From IMG/VR virus record IMGVR_UViG_3300022602_000267, positions 1 to 33,848 of that record: 33,848 bases of DNA; one strand, 5' to 3'. The notes beneath the pieces are model-generated. The model made no database searches. It was not told where the DNA came from and saw only the letters and a program-made list of their open reading frames with translations. Positions 5,537-12,002 of this stretch are shown piece by piece (position 1 is the first letter of the stretch; the number at the start of each line of letters is the position of its first letter). This DNA is from a virus. The position numbers were made by a program, and so were the translations under genes.

Positions 5537-5552
5537 GTTGTTTTGGAGCAAC
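5537..5552. promoter_or_regulatory. 16-bp inverted-repeat operator-like element, copy C1
   Basis: Minus-strand GTTGCTCCAAAACAAC. It is the distal member of the duplicated pair; no promoter is seen between C1 and C2. Confidence 0.65.
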
Positions 5553-5628
5553 GCCGGAGAGCAGTATGGAAAAAAGCTCAGGATAGGTCAAAACAATGAT
5601 TCAGTAACTCCTTTTTCCAGGAATTTTT

Positions 5629-5868
5629 TCAGGATCCGACTTTTTTGGATTTGAATTTTTTCCTGGAGCGGGTCTTACGGAAATACTCTTTTTTGAACTC
5701 TAGAAAGGACGTTGTATTAATTAATTCAGGATCTTTTTTACAAGCTTCCCTCCAAGCATCATTAACTCTAATGGTATCTAATTGCTTACCCCAAGCAGCT
5801 TTGTTAATATCTTTGATTAATTTGGTATCAGAACGAATACCAAGGCCTTGAGCACTTTTATTTCTCAT
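5629..5868 (-). CDS. small basic hypothetical protein, 79 aa
   Basis: Not recognised. Strongly basic at the C-terminus (FRKTRSRKKFKSKKVGS), suggesting nucleic acid binding. GGAGG lies 5 bases before the ATG at 5868, one of the strongest ribosome binding sites here, so this start is preferred to the one at 5994, which would cover most of the Cys-rich gene. The middle (AAWGKQLDTIRVNDAWREACKKDPE) is helical. Last gene before promoter region C. Confidence 0.7.
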   Translation of the reverse strand: MRNKSAQGLGIRSDTKLIKDINKAAWGKQLDTIRVNDAWREACKKDPELINTTSFLEFKKEYFRKTRSRKKFKSKKVGS

Positions 5869-6064
5869 GATGTCCTCCAGAGCAATCACACTTCTTTCTT
5901 CCTTGATGACAACTACCACGGCATCCATCCACAGAGTTTCTCTTAGGGTACTGACAAGGTGCTTCGTAATTACCTGTTTCGCATCGTTGGTCACAGGTAA
6001 CTCTAATAGAAAACCACTTATCGATTAATCGTACCCACCAGGAATTAGGTCTACAGTTCTTCAT
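5858..6064 (-). CDS. Cys-rich small protein, 68 aa
   Basis: Eight Cys in 68 residues: C4, then VTCDQRCE, APCQYP, DGCRGSC and KKCDCSGGHHEK. The spacing looks like a small zinc-binding or disulfide-bonded domain; no signal peptide is visible, so zinc is more likely. Trp-rich start (NSWWVRLIDKWF). The start overlaps the stop of the upstream gene by ATGA with GGAAG before it, and its end overlaps the start of the basic protein. A rival frame covers the same bases but lacks its own ribosome binding site. Function unknown. Confidence 0.6.
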   Translation of the reverse strand: MKNCRPNSWWVRLIDKWFSIRVTCDQRCETGNYEAPCQYPKRNSVDGCRGSCHQGRKKCDCSGGHHEK

Positions 6065-6489
6065 TTATTCTTCCAATCAAATCCTAATAGTTTGTATAAT
6101 AGTTTCTGAATCCATGACGGTTCTTTCTCCATACCAATCTGAACTCCACCAATGTTGAGTTGACCTACTGAATTTTGAGGAGAGACAGAAAGTGTAGGAG
6201 CAATATTCGTGGTCCATGTAGTAGATACTGTGGTAAATTCATGAATAGAACCACCGATAGGCATAGAATGTACTCCAGCGATTCCTTGAGCTCTATAGTG
6301 AAGGTGTGTCGGACCATAATCTAAATCTAATTCGGTTTGCTCAGTTAGTGGCCAGAACCAAACGATATCGGCCTGATTGTTCCAATCTTTTCGTATTGCG
6401 TCTACCCATTTTTTACCCCATTTTTCTTCCCAAGTCGGCTCAGAGGGTTTTTCGAATTGTATTCTATCTTCTGTGGTGAACGTGGTCAT
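6061..6489 (-). CDS. hypothetical protein, 142 aa
   Basis: Not recognised. The N-terminal half is rich in Trp and charged residues (SEPTWEEKWGKKWVDAIRKD, then DIVWFWPL); the C-terminal end SWIQKLLYKLLGFDWKNK is an amphipathic helix that may lie on a membrane or bind a partner. AGGA precedes the ATG by 8 bases. It is the first gene of its operon, behind a candidate promoter (6525-6552) whose spacer is a palindrome. Confidence 0.7.
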   Translation of the reverse strand: MTTFTTEDRIQFEKPSEPTWEEKWGKKWVDAIRKDWNNQADIVWFWPLTEQTELDLDYGPTHLHYRAQGIAGVHSMPIGGSIHEFTTVSTTWTTNIAPTLSVSPQNSVGQLNIGGVQIGMEKEPSWIQKLLYKLLGFDWKNK

Positions 6490-6524
6490 TGTAATATTCC
6501 TGAAATATATTTCTTAACTATATA

Positions 6525-6552
6525 AGTATAAACACTAATACCATTAGTGCAA
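6525..6552 (-). promoter_or_regulatory. candidate promoter with an operator-like palindrome in the spacer
   Basis: Minus-strand TTGCAC (6547-6552) and TATACT (6525-6530), 16 bases apart, upstream of the gene at 6489. The palindrome CACTAAT-ACC-ATTAGTG (6533-6549) fills most of the spacer, where a bound repressor would block RNA polymerase. Confidence 0.5.
6533..6549. promoter_or_regulatory. perfect 7-bp inverted repeat between divergent genes
   Basis: CACTAAT and ATTAGTG around ACC. It sits in the intergenic space shared by the minus-strand operon starting at 6489 and the plus-strand gene at 6579, so one bound protein could affect both. It could also fold as a hairpin in the leader of the plus-strand transcript. 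Confidence 0.5.
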
Positions 6553-6578
6553 CTCTAAAACTTCTCAAAAGGAAAATC

Positions 6579-6734
6579 ATGAACTTCTTAAAACAAATTT
6601 CGGACGCTTTGAAGTCCTTCTTTAATACTTATGGTCCTATGACTTTAGACGAGTATATCTCTCTAAAGCGTCCTCAGAATAATGCCGACTTGGATCGCAT
6701 TGTTCGTGAGTTTAACGAACTTCGTTACTGGTAA
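6579..6734 (+). CDS. small plus-strand hypothetical protein, 51 aa
   Basis: One of only two credible plus-strand genes. It starts MNFLKQISDALKSFFNTYGP and ends DRIVREFNELRYW. AAAAGGAAAATC directly precedes the ATG. A short amphipathic N-terminal helix is followed by a segment (SLKRPQNNADLDRI) like small proteobacterial proteins of unknown function, so it may be host-derived. Late-promoter-like boxes (TATAAGTA at 6521-6528, TATAAACA at 6527-6534) lie upstream, each one base off the consensus. It ends within a set of GC-rich 15-bp repeats. Function unknown. Confidence 0.65.
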   Translation: MNFLKQISDALKSFFNTYGPMTLDEYISLKRPQNNADLDRIVREFNELRYW

Positions 6735-6774
6735 GCCCCGGAATGGTAAGCCCCGGAAGCGAAGCCCCGGAAGC
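6731..6774. repeat. three GC-rich tandem repeats of about 15 bp
   Basis: Units GTAAGCCCCGGAATG (6731-6745), GTAAGCCCCGGAAGC (6746-6760) and GAAGCCCCGGAAGC (6761-6774). The first contains the stop codon of the plus-strand gene. The CCCCGG core is unlike the surrounding AT-rich DNA. It is followed by AAGCGCT (6771-6777) and AGCGCTT (6799-6805), arms of a possible long-loop hairpin between convergent genes, without a U-tract. Confidence 0.65.
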
Positions 6775-6803
6775 GCTTGAAAAACTTCTTGTTCTTTGAG
6801 CGC

Positions 6804-7025
6804 TTATAATGATTGTTGTTCGGTTAGGCCACGCCACTCGATAATTTTAAGTTTCGTTCCGCCAATATCATCCTCTGGCCCAAAATATTCCCGCCATTCG
6901 GTGCCGTTCCAATATGCTTTATGTGGAAACGGCCACGACCTTACTTTGACCTCGTAGATACCTTCGTAAACTGGTTTGATTTCTTTACTGAACCAGTCGG
7001 TCGTTTCGTATTGAACTTCTGACAT
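6804..7025 (-). CDS. small hypothetical protein, 73 aa
   Basis: Not recognised by name. The pattern PVYEGIYEVKVRSWPFPHKA then YWNGTEWREY resembles short phage proteins with a beta-barrel-like core, of unknown function. The start at 7025 is preferred to 7091: GAAGG is about 10 bases upstream and the TAA of groES is one base away (TAATATG). It is the last gene of the operon and ends against the inverted repeat after the plus-strand gene. Confidence 0.75.
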   Translation of the reverse strand: MSEVQYETTDWFSKEIKPVYEGIYEVKVRSWPFPHKAYWNGTEWREYFGPEDDIGGTKLKIIEWRGLTEQQSL

Positions 7026-7026
7026 A

Positions 7027-7329
7027 TTACTCGCCTTCGAACACCAGAACCAAATCTTCTTCGTCAACAATCCAATATTCAATATTCTCATATTTTACTT
7101 TCTTTGCTTTTTGCCAGTTAGGTAGAATCACCTGACCAACTTCAACAATCGTAACATCAGGACCAATTGCAACGATTTTACCACGGGAAGCTTCTTCTCT
7201 ATCAGCAGAAGCTAAAACAATACCACCTTTAGATACTGTATCTTTTTTAACTGCTTCAAGGATAATATTTGCTCTGATTGGTTTGATACCGATACCAGCT
7301 GGTGTTGCTTTAGATTTTTTGGTTGCCAT
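7027..7329 (-). CDS. GroES-like co-chaperonin, 100 aa
   Basis: Residues about 10 to 95 match the GroES/Cpn10 beta-barrel: GIGIKPIRANIILEAV, then a mobile-loop region with KKDTVSKGGIVLAS, then RGKIVAIGPDV, VGQVILPNW and YWIVDEEDLVLVFE. It would cap the host GroEL chamber. T4 does this with gp31 (111 aa), needed to fold the major capsid protein, and the size here is similar. Sequence looks nearer to bacterial GroES than to gp31. The ATG at 7329 is chosen over an upstream TTG; GAAAGAAA lies before it. It overlaps the end of the upstream small gene by 20 bases. Confidence 0.85.
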   Translation of the reverse strand: MATKKSKATPAGIGIKPIRANIILEAVKKDTVSKGGIVLASADREEASRGKIVAIGPDVTIVEVGQVILPNWQKAKKVKYENIEYWIVDEEDLVLVFEGE

Positions 7330-7540
7330 AAATTTTCTTTCTACATTCTTCAATTACTTTGGTGGGAACATCGGGGTGCCAACCACCGATTAACATATCA
7401 CAATTATACTTGATAGGCGTTATCTTGGCAACGATTTTATGGTAATCATCATCAGAAACGAAACCATAGACCACAAAGAATGCCAGTATTGTGGCAAACA
7501 TTTTGATTGTGGTTATAGTATCATACCTATCTTTAAACAT
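7310..7540 (-). CDS. small predicted membrane protein, 76 aa
   Basis: Residues about 12 to 29 (IKMFATILAFFVVYGFVS) form a single membrane segment or signal anchor, followed by a polar domain with two Cys (NCDMLIGG, EECRKK). A start at 7501 (M14) would make the hydrophobic stretch N-terminal, like a signal peptide. The ATG at 7540 overlaps the epimerase stop by 8 bases. It precedes and overlaps groES. Function unknown. Confidence 0.6.
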   Translation of the reverse strand: MFKDRYDTITTIKMFATILAFFVVYGFVSDDDYHKIVAKITPIKYNCDMLIGGWHPDVPTKVIEECRKKIYGNQKI

Positions 7541-8339
7541 TTATTTTAAGCATTTCTTCATAAGAATAATTTTGTATCATATACTTGGACGGTTTCTCTA
7601 GATAACAAGCTTCTAGGTCACCAGGTCGTCTTGGTAGAACATTCACTTTAAATTTCTTATTGTTTACTTTCTTGTAAATCTCAATAATTTCTTTGACTGT
7701 TCTGGTATCACCATAAGCAAGGTTTTCAATATCTCTGGAAGGTTCATCGATTGCTTTAATAATGGCAGAACAAATATCATTCACATGGACATATTCACGA
7801 ACACATGTTCCATCTTTGGTGTTGTAATCATCTCCATACAGATTAAATCCATCTTTACTGGCCTTCACTAGATTCAATAAAATGCCTTCTGGATTGGTTG
7901 GAGGAAATCCGTCTGTACCAATTACATTATAGAATCGGAAGATAGTATAATCGTAAGCCTTCTCTTTTACAATATCTTCGGCAACACGTTTAGAGAATCC
8001 ATAAGGAGAATCTGGATTAGATGCGGCGCCCGTAGAGGCAAAGATGAAATTGTGGTGTCTTACTTTTTCTAAAAGATTGATTGTACCACCAACATTCGTT
8101 TCATAATAATCGGTAGGATTTTTAACAGATTCACCAACACGAACCAAAGCAGCCAAATGAATTACGGTATGAAATTCCATATCACAAGTAAACATATTAC
8201 GGATATCTAAATTTTCCATACCTGTGCCGGCAATATCAAAACCGTACAAATCAATATCAGGTCTAGTTTCAAAAATCATTTGCCATAGATGGCGACCAAT
8301 GTAACCTTTATGACCTGTAATCAATACTCTTTTTTTCAT
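7533..8339 (-). CDS. NAD-dependent sugar epimerase/dehydratase (GalE-like), 268 aa
   Basis: Extended short-chain dehydrogenase with a Rossmann start ITGHKGYIGRH (G-x2-G-x2-G at residues 9-15), the catalytic ST around residues 102-103 and Y113-x3-K117 (YGFSK), and CVREYVHVNDI, typical of UDP-glucose 4-epimerase relatives. At 268 residues it is shorter than cellular GalE (about 338), mainly in the C-terminal substrate domain, so the sugar cannot be named. It probably makes or alters a nucleotide sugar for modification of phage DNA, virion or host surface. The two GT9-like genes at the window end could use such sugars. Confidence 0.8.
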   Translation of the reverse strand: MKKRVLITGHKGYIGRHLWQMIFETRPDIDLYGFDIAGTGMENLDIRNMFTCDMEFHTVIHLAALVRVGESVKNPTDYYETNVGGTINLLEKVRHHNFIFASTGAASNPDSPYGFSKRVAEDIVKEKAYDYTIFRFYNVIGTDGFPPTNPEGILLNLVKASKDGFNLYGDDYNTKDGTCVREYVHVNDICSAIIKAIDEPSRDIENLAYGDTRTVKEIIEIYKKVNNKKFKVNVLPRRPGDLEACYLEKPSKYMIQNYSYEEMLKINV

Positions 8340-8506
8340 TTTGTTTTCTTTTTCTTACATTCACACCAAGATTCTTTTTTACCACAAACATTGCAGTAAC
8401 CTTTTAGAATTGGTCTATCACCAAAAATTGTATTCCACTTCTCTGCAAATTCTTCCTTTGGAATCACAAAAGGTCTTGGAGAACTTCCTTTTCCACCGTC
8501 ACTCAT
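8336..8506 (-). CDS. small zinc-ribbon-like protein, 56 aa
   Basis: Open frame of 56 codons beginning MSDGGKGSSPRPF. Its C-terminus holds CNVCGKKESWCEC, two Cys pairs (C38-x2-C41 and C48-x-C50) that should bind one zinc. The N-terminal phrase SDGGKGSSPRPF and the helix EEFAEKWNTIFGD are typical of a short protein that recurs in T4-like phages of water samples. GGAAG precedes the ATG; start and stop overlap both neighbours. Function unknown. Confidence 0.75.
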   Translation of the reverse strand: MSDGGKGSSPRPFVIPKEEFAEKWNTIFGDRPILKGYCNVCGKKESWCECKKKKTK

Positions 8507-8628
8507 TATCTTCCTAACTGTTGTTTTAATTGGTCCATGATTTGTTTCACTTCATTTCTCATATAATTATTTTTTGGCAACCAAACATATATTCGATTTA
8601 ATAATTGTAGTAATTGCTCAGGGTTCAT
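8506..8628 (-). CDS. very small helical protein, 40 aa
   Basis: Open frame of 40 codons, from MNPEQLLQLLNRIYVWLPKN to IMDQLKQQLGR. Two amphipathic helices around a WLPKN turn. It overlaps the upstream gene by 11 bases and the next ATG by one base (TAATG). An AAGA lies before the start, so translation is probably coupled. Function unknown. Confidence 0.6.
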   Translation of the reverse strand: MNPEQLLQLLNRIYVWLPKNNYMRNEVKQIMDQLKQQLGR

Positions 8629-8884
8629 TATTATCTTTTAAGAATTTAATTACTGGTAATTTGTTTGCTACCAACACATAAGCTTCTTTTAATGTTGGTG
8701 TAATAACTTTGCAATGAAATATACCATCTTTAATCATGATATCGAAAGGTGCTAATCCGACAAAGCTTTCATCAACAATACAACGAATATGCCAAGATTT
8801 GGCAGTCTTGCATCTTTTAATTAAATCATCATAGATTTTTTTAGGATCAAAGGGATCAAATAAAGCAACTTCAGACATTTTCAT
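8618..8884 (-). CDS. hypothetical protein, 88 aa
   Basis: Not recognised. Soluble protein: an N-terminal helix (FDPKKIYDDLIKRCKTAK), then strands (WHIRCIVDESFVGLAPFDIM) and a final helix (LKEAYVLVANKLPVIKFLKD). The start is placed at 8884, overlapping the end of the upstream gene; the second Met at 8878 is equally possible. Neither has a strong ribosome binding site. Confidence 0.7.
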   Translation of the reverse strand: MKMSEVALFDPFDPKKIYDDLIKRCKTAKSWHIRCIVDESFVGLAPFDIMIKDGIFHCKVITPTLKEAYVLVANKLPVIKFLKDNNEP

Positions 8885-9074
8885 TCAATAAACTAGGACC
8901 ATTATTACTTTCACTCAAGGTAAAACTTTCAGCAAGTTGTTCCGCTTTACTAAAGTCAGATACAACTTCTTTATTAATGATTCTACCTTTTAGGTAATAA
9001 TTAACGGTATATGAAAAATCTTTTCTTTCGACAATAGCTTTCTTATCACCATTGGTAAACTTAGACAGTTCCAT
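8871..9074 (-). CDS. hypothetical protein, 67 aa, paralogue of its neighbour
   Basis: Unknown function. GGGGAG lies 6 bases before the ATG at 9074, so this start is preferred over 9104. The layout (short strands, YTVNYYLKGRIINKEVVSDF, then a helix KAEQLAESFTL) matches that of the next gene upstream, whose ending is EESEAQSYAEQFVWG. The two look like an old tandem duplication; this is by eye only. Confidence 0.7.
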   Translation of the reverse strand: MELSKFTNGDKKAIVERKDFSYTVNYYLKGRIINKEVVSDFSKAEQLAESFTLSESNNGPSLLNENV

Positions 9075-9276
9075 GAATTTCTCCCCATACAAATTGTTCA
9101 GCATAAGATTGTGCTTCGGATTCTTCTTTAAAGAATTTGGTTTCCATTAATACTAGACCATCATCGTCAGCACAATCAACTTCAAACATATCAAATATAT
9201 TTCTCCAAATAATAGTGGCAGTTTTTCTACCACTATTACCTACAAAAGTAACGATTCGTTTTTCGCCATCCATCAT
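9061..9276 (-). CDS. hypothetical protein, 71 aa, paralogue of its neighbour
   Basis: Unknown function. Beta-rich start (RIVTFVGNSGRKTATIIW), acidic middle (VDCADDDGLVLMETKFF) and helical end. The ATG overlaps the stop of the large VWA gene (ATGATG, with GGAATG before it), so it is translated from the same transcript. It overlaps the next gene by 14 bases. Confidence 0.7.
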   Translation of the reverse strand: MMDGEKRIVTFVGNSGRKTATIIWRNIFDMFEVDCADDDGLVLMETKFFKEESEAQSYAEQFVWGEIHGTV

Positions 9277-11402
9277 GATATCATTCCTACAAAACGATTT
9301 AATACAACACGGTTATTCAAACGATTACCTGCATATTTACTGAAAGCAGAAACCAAACCACGAGTAGTTGCATTTTCTTTAACAGTAAATTCTACATCAT
9401 CATCAGTATCTAGGCCTTCTGCACGGAGAAGATAATACTCATCGTAACCAGCAGATGTAACAACCATAGATTTGTTTTTACGAAATTCATATTTAATTTT
9501 ATCGTGTAGGTTGTAAGAAAGATTAGGATAGAACCAATGTAATTCACGACCAAGTTCACGACCACTTAAAACATAAAAACCAACAATGTTACATTCTGTA
9601 CGAGCCTTCAACATTTTAATATATTGAGCAGTTAATTCACGACCATGTGGATTATCTACTTTAACTTCAGATTTAGTTTTAGGATCACGAATCACCATTT
9701 TTTTATGTTTACCATAAACATATTCACTACTTGTACCTGAAGTTTTATAACCATCAGCATTAGTATAATATACATCACGCAAAGTATGGCCATCACCATC
9801 GGTTAAGAATACAGTATTTACAATCTGTAATTTATATTGTTTCTGAAATTCAGGAACAATTTTCATGGCAGAAATAACTGTTTCATTTAATGGTGTACCA
9901 CCCATTTGGAACCAATATGGTTTGAATGAACGATGGTGTGATAAGCTTACCAAAGCAGCACCAGCATAAGAAAATTCAGAAGCAGACATTTTGCTCGATA
10001 ATAAATTCAACAATTTAAAATTGCGCAAAACAATATCGCCTTCTTTAAATTCACCAGAATAACAATCGTTATGTTCAGATGTAAAAGCATAAACATCATA
10101 AGGAATGTTTACCTTCTTACAGAACATTACTAAGTTAATTAACTGCTTGATTGTATTCTCTAAATGGTTGTGCATACTACCTGACCAGTCTAAGAACATT
10201 ACAAGACCGTGAGATTTACCATTAGGCAATACGGTAATTTTCTTAAACAAATCTTCAGCAAACTGGTATGAATAGATTTTGCTCATATTCAATTCACCAG
10301 TTTTAGCAATAGATGCACGTTTCAATTGGTCGGCATTTTTACGCAACTCAAATTCTTTGGCCAAATAACCAACAACTTTCTTGGCATCATTACGGAGTTT
10401 TTGAAATCCTTCTTTATCCTGACCTGTAGGACGATAATATCTATCGTTTTCAAATTTAATTAATTCTGCACGATAATCATTCCACAATTTTTTATGTGTA
10501 ACAATGGCTTTATTTAAATCAATATCAGGAATATTTCCATAATATAGAATATCACTAGAGGTATCAAATAATTTACTTTCATTCTTACGATAGTTTTCAT
10601 CGGTGAAAGATTTTATTTGATCTTTCGAATCGAATTCAGGATTATTACCACCAGCACGGGTTGCCTCGGCATTTATATCTTCCGTTTCTTCACCGTCATC
10701 AGAATCTTCTGTATCGGAATTAGATTCACGGGTTTCGGTCTCATCGTCCCATTCATCAGAATCATCATATCCTTCGGAATCAAAGCTTTCATAATCACCA
10801 TCTTCATCTTCTTCAAACATTTCGGGATTATTCTTCTTGCGTTCTTCGGCTTCATGCTTCATGAAGTCCATTACTAAACGAGCAACTTCAATTACATCTT
10901 CATAAGTTTCGGTATTTTCGATACGATTGACCAAGTATTGCTCAGCATCATTAAATTTAATTCCTTGTGTTGCACCACCTTTAGTGTAAAGGTTAACACG
11001 GTCAATAAAATTCAATTCATTCAAATCAACGTCTTTAGTACCAAAGAAATCTTTTTCAATCAATTCTTTGTACGCACGAATAAACGAGGAACGAATTCCT
11101 GGATATTTGTTTTTGATTTTACGCTCAATACGAGAATCTTCCAATACGTTCATAATGGACATTGGAAGTTTTTCTTCATGTGCTTGAATCAAACCATCTA
11201 GAGGAGTATAAAGTGCATGGCCGACCTCATGACCCATAAACAAGTCATAAAGATAGCCAGAGATATTTTTATCTAAAATGGGTACAGTTAATACACGTTG
11301 TTTAACATCAAAAGATGCAGTTTGCACATTTCTTTGCTCAATAGTGAGATTTTCTGTTGCCATTAACTTGGCAAGTAACGATTTTGACTGAATGAGTTCC
11401 AT
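9273..11402 (-). CDS. large protein with zinc-peptidase motif and VWA domain, 709 aa
   Basis: N-terminal part holds H58-E-x2-H62 (MGHEVGHALYTP), a zinc metallopeptidase motif, with a possible third ligand in VLEDSRIERK near residue 89. Residues about 190 to 260 are a long Asp/Glu-rich linker. From about residue 400 comes a von Willebrand A domain whose MIDAS motif DWSGSM (D405) is intact. T4-like cyanophages carry similar CobT/VWA-like proteins, often with a CobS-like ATPase, which is not in this window. It may act as a chelatase-type or complex-remodelling subunit; not proven. GGAGAATTC precedes the ATG, and promoter D is immediately upstream, so it leads the operon. Confidence 0.75.
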   Translation of the reverse strand: MELIQSKSLLAKLMATENLTIEQRNVQTASFDVKQRVLTVPILDKNISGYLYDLFMGHEVGHALYTPLDGLIQAHEEKLPMSIMNVLEDSRIERKIKNKYPGIRSSFIRAYKELIEKDFFGTKDVDLNELNFIDRVNLYTKGGATQGIKFNDAEQYLVNRIENTETYEDVIEVARLVMDFMKHEAEERKKNNPEMFEEDEDGDYESFDSEGYDDSDEWDDETETRESNSDTEDSDDGEETEDINAEATRAGGNNPEFDSKDQIKSFTDENYRKNESKLFDTSSDILYYGNIPDIDLNKAIVTHKKLWNDYRAELIKFENDRYYRPTGQDKEGFQKLRNDAKKVVGYLAKEFELRKNADQLKRASIAKTGELNMSKIYSYQFAEDLFKKITVLPNGKSHGLVMFLDWSGSMHNHLENTIKQLINLVMFCKKVNIPYDVYAFTSEHNDCYSGEFKEGDIVLRNFKLLNLLSSKMSASEFSYAGAALVSLSHHRSFKPYWFQMGGTPLNETVISAMKIVPEFQKQYKLQIVNTVFLTDGDGHTLRDVYYTNADGYKTSGTSSEYVYGKHKKMVIRDPKTKSEVKVDNPHGRELTAQYIKMLKARTECNIVGFYVLSGRELGRELHWFYPNLSYNLHDKIKYEFRKNKSMVVTSAGYDEYYLLRAEGLDTDDDVEFTVKENATTRGLVSAFSKYAGNRLNNRVVLNRFVGMIS

Positions 11403-11424
11403 GAATTCTCCGATTTAAAAGACC

Positions 11425-11453
11425 ATTATACTCTAATTATCGCTTACCGTCAA
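11425..11453 (-). promoter_or_regulatory. sigma-70-type promoter D
   Basis: Minus-strand TTGACG (11448-11453) and perfect TATAAT (11425-11430) with the optimal 17-base spacer, directly before the 709-aa gene. The 16-bp inverted repeat lies 17 bases upstream, exactly as at promoter A. Confidence 0.85.
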
Positions 11454-11470
11454 ATGTTTTCTGAAAATGC

Positions 11471-11486
11471 GTTGTTTTTTAGCAAC
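11471..11486. promoter_or_regulatory. 16-bp inverted-repeat operator-like element, copy D
   Basis: Minus-strand GTTGCTAAAAAACAAC; in this copy the flanks extend the symmetry (GTGTTG ... CAACGC). It begins 4 bases after the stop of the upstream gene. Confidence 0.7.
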
Positions 11487-11490
11487 ACCA

Positions 11491-11655
11491 TCAATCTTGA
11501 TAAATTACCTTGCGTTTTTGGTAGTCGGAAAGGTCTTTTTCCATGCCGGATAACGTTGCCCATTTTCGGATTACGATATCCAACTTTTTCCAATAAGGAA
11601 TTTCTTCATCATCCGCTTTTGCATCGAGCCAAATGTAGTGTCCGTTGTTACTCAT
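11491..11655 (-). CDS. very small hypothetical protein, 54 aa
   Basis: Not recognised. Starts MSNNGHYIWLDAKADDEEIP, with a Lys/Trp helix (YWKKLDIVIRKWATLSGM) and a basic end. GAAGG lies 8 bases before the ATG at 11655; a longer frame to 11718 would sit inside the upstream gene and has no ribosome binding site. Last gene of the operon started by promoter E, ending at inverted repeat D. Confidence 0.7.
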   Translation of the reverse strand: MSNNGHYIWLDAKADDEEIPYWKKLDIVIRKWATLSGMEKDLSDYQKRKVIYQD

Positions 11656-11836
11656 GTTTATTTCCTTCGTTTTTTTCAAAAAAATTCTGCTCAATTGCAG
11701 ATGCCAAGCGATCCGCAAGCTTTGGATCGAACTTTACTAAAAAATACGCAACATCTTCTGTTGGTACATGACGCAAATTGAACATAATTTCATCAATTCC
11801 ACGCAAAATTTGCGATTCTTCTTGCTGTCTTAGCAT
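11648..11836 (-). CDS. small helical hypothetical protein, 62 aa
   Basis: Not recognised. Almost entirely predicted helix (LRQQEESQILRGIDEIMFNL, then DVAYFLVKFDPKLADRLASA). GAGG precedes the ATG by 7 bases. It overlaps the next gene by 8 bases. Could be a small helical bundle or a subunit contact protein; no closer guess is possible. Confidence 0.7.
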   Translation of the reverse strand: MLRQQEESQILRGIDEIMFNLRHVPTEDVAYFLVKFDPKLADRLASAIEQNFFEKNEGNKHE

Positions 11837-11843
11837 AATTTCC

Positions 11844-12002
11844 TCATTGTAAAGTGTCGGTTTGCACAGAAGTCACTACACTGCCTCTTTCCTTCGCAAT
11901 TCCGACTGATTTTAACCATTCAATCTCAATTTGTAACTCTTCCTCTGTCAAGGTTTCCAAATATTCTTCATATTCGGCCCAATCTTCTGCTGAAATGCTC
12001 AT
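11844..12002 (-). CDS. very small acidic hypothetical protein, 52 aa
   Basis: Open frame of 52 codons: MSISAEDWAEYEEYLETLTE, then EELQIEIEWLKSVGIAKERG. Acidic helix with regularly spaced Trp/Tyr/Leu. The ATG overlaps the TGA of the preceding gene (ATGA). It ends just before the ribosome binding site of the 62-aa gene. Unknown function. Confidence 0.7.
   Translation of the reverse strand: MSISAEDWAEYEEYLETLTEEELQIEIEWLKSVGIAKERGSVVTSVQTDTLQ

Larger units (their letters stand above)
5431..5560. repeat. degenerate tandem duplication carrying two inverted-repeat elements
   Basis: Two units of about 64-70 bases each contain GGAGAGCAGC (5437-5446, 5503-5512) followed by an identical 20-bp block with the inverted repeat (5470-5489, 5534-5553). 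A third GGAGAGCAG follows at 5555-5563. The stretch is richer in G+C than its surroundings. No gene is supported in 5414-5628; long frames that cross it on both strands have no ribosome binding site. Confidence 0.6.

Noticed and set aside
5306-5551. Minus-strand open frame of 81 codons across the same region
   Set aside because: It overlaps the start of a supported gene and the promoter, and arises from the GC-rich duplication.
5346-5654. Plus-strand open frame of 102 codons across promoter region C
   Set aside because: It has no ribosome binding site and runs through the -10 and -35 boxes and both copies of the inverted repeat. The protein has no recognisable features.
5629-5994. Longer version (121 aa) of the basic protein
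   Set aside because: The start at 5994 would cover most of the Cys-rich gene and has no ribosome binding site, whereas the start at 5868 has GGAGG.
6771-6805. AAGCGCT ... AGCGCTT as a terminator for the plus-strand gene
   Set aside because: The loop is 21 bases and no T-run follows on either strand, so it is only listed as a possible hairpin.
10617-10877. Plus-strand frame of Ile/Phe-rich sequence
   Set aside because: It is the reverse of the acidic linker of the 709-aa protein: Asp/Glu codons read backwards give Ile/Phe.
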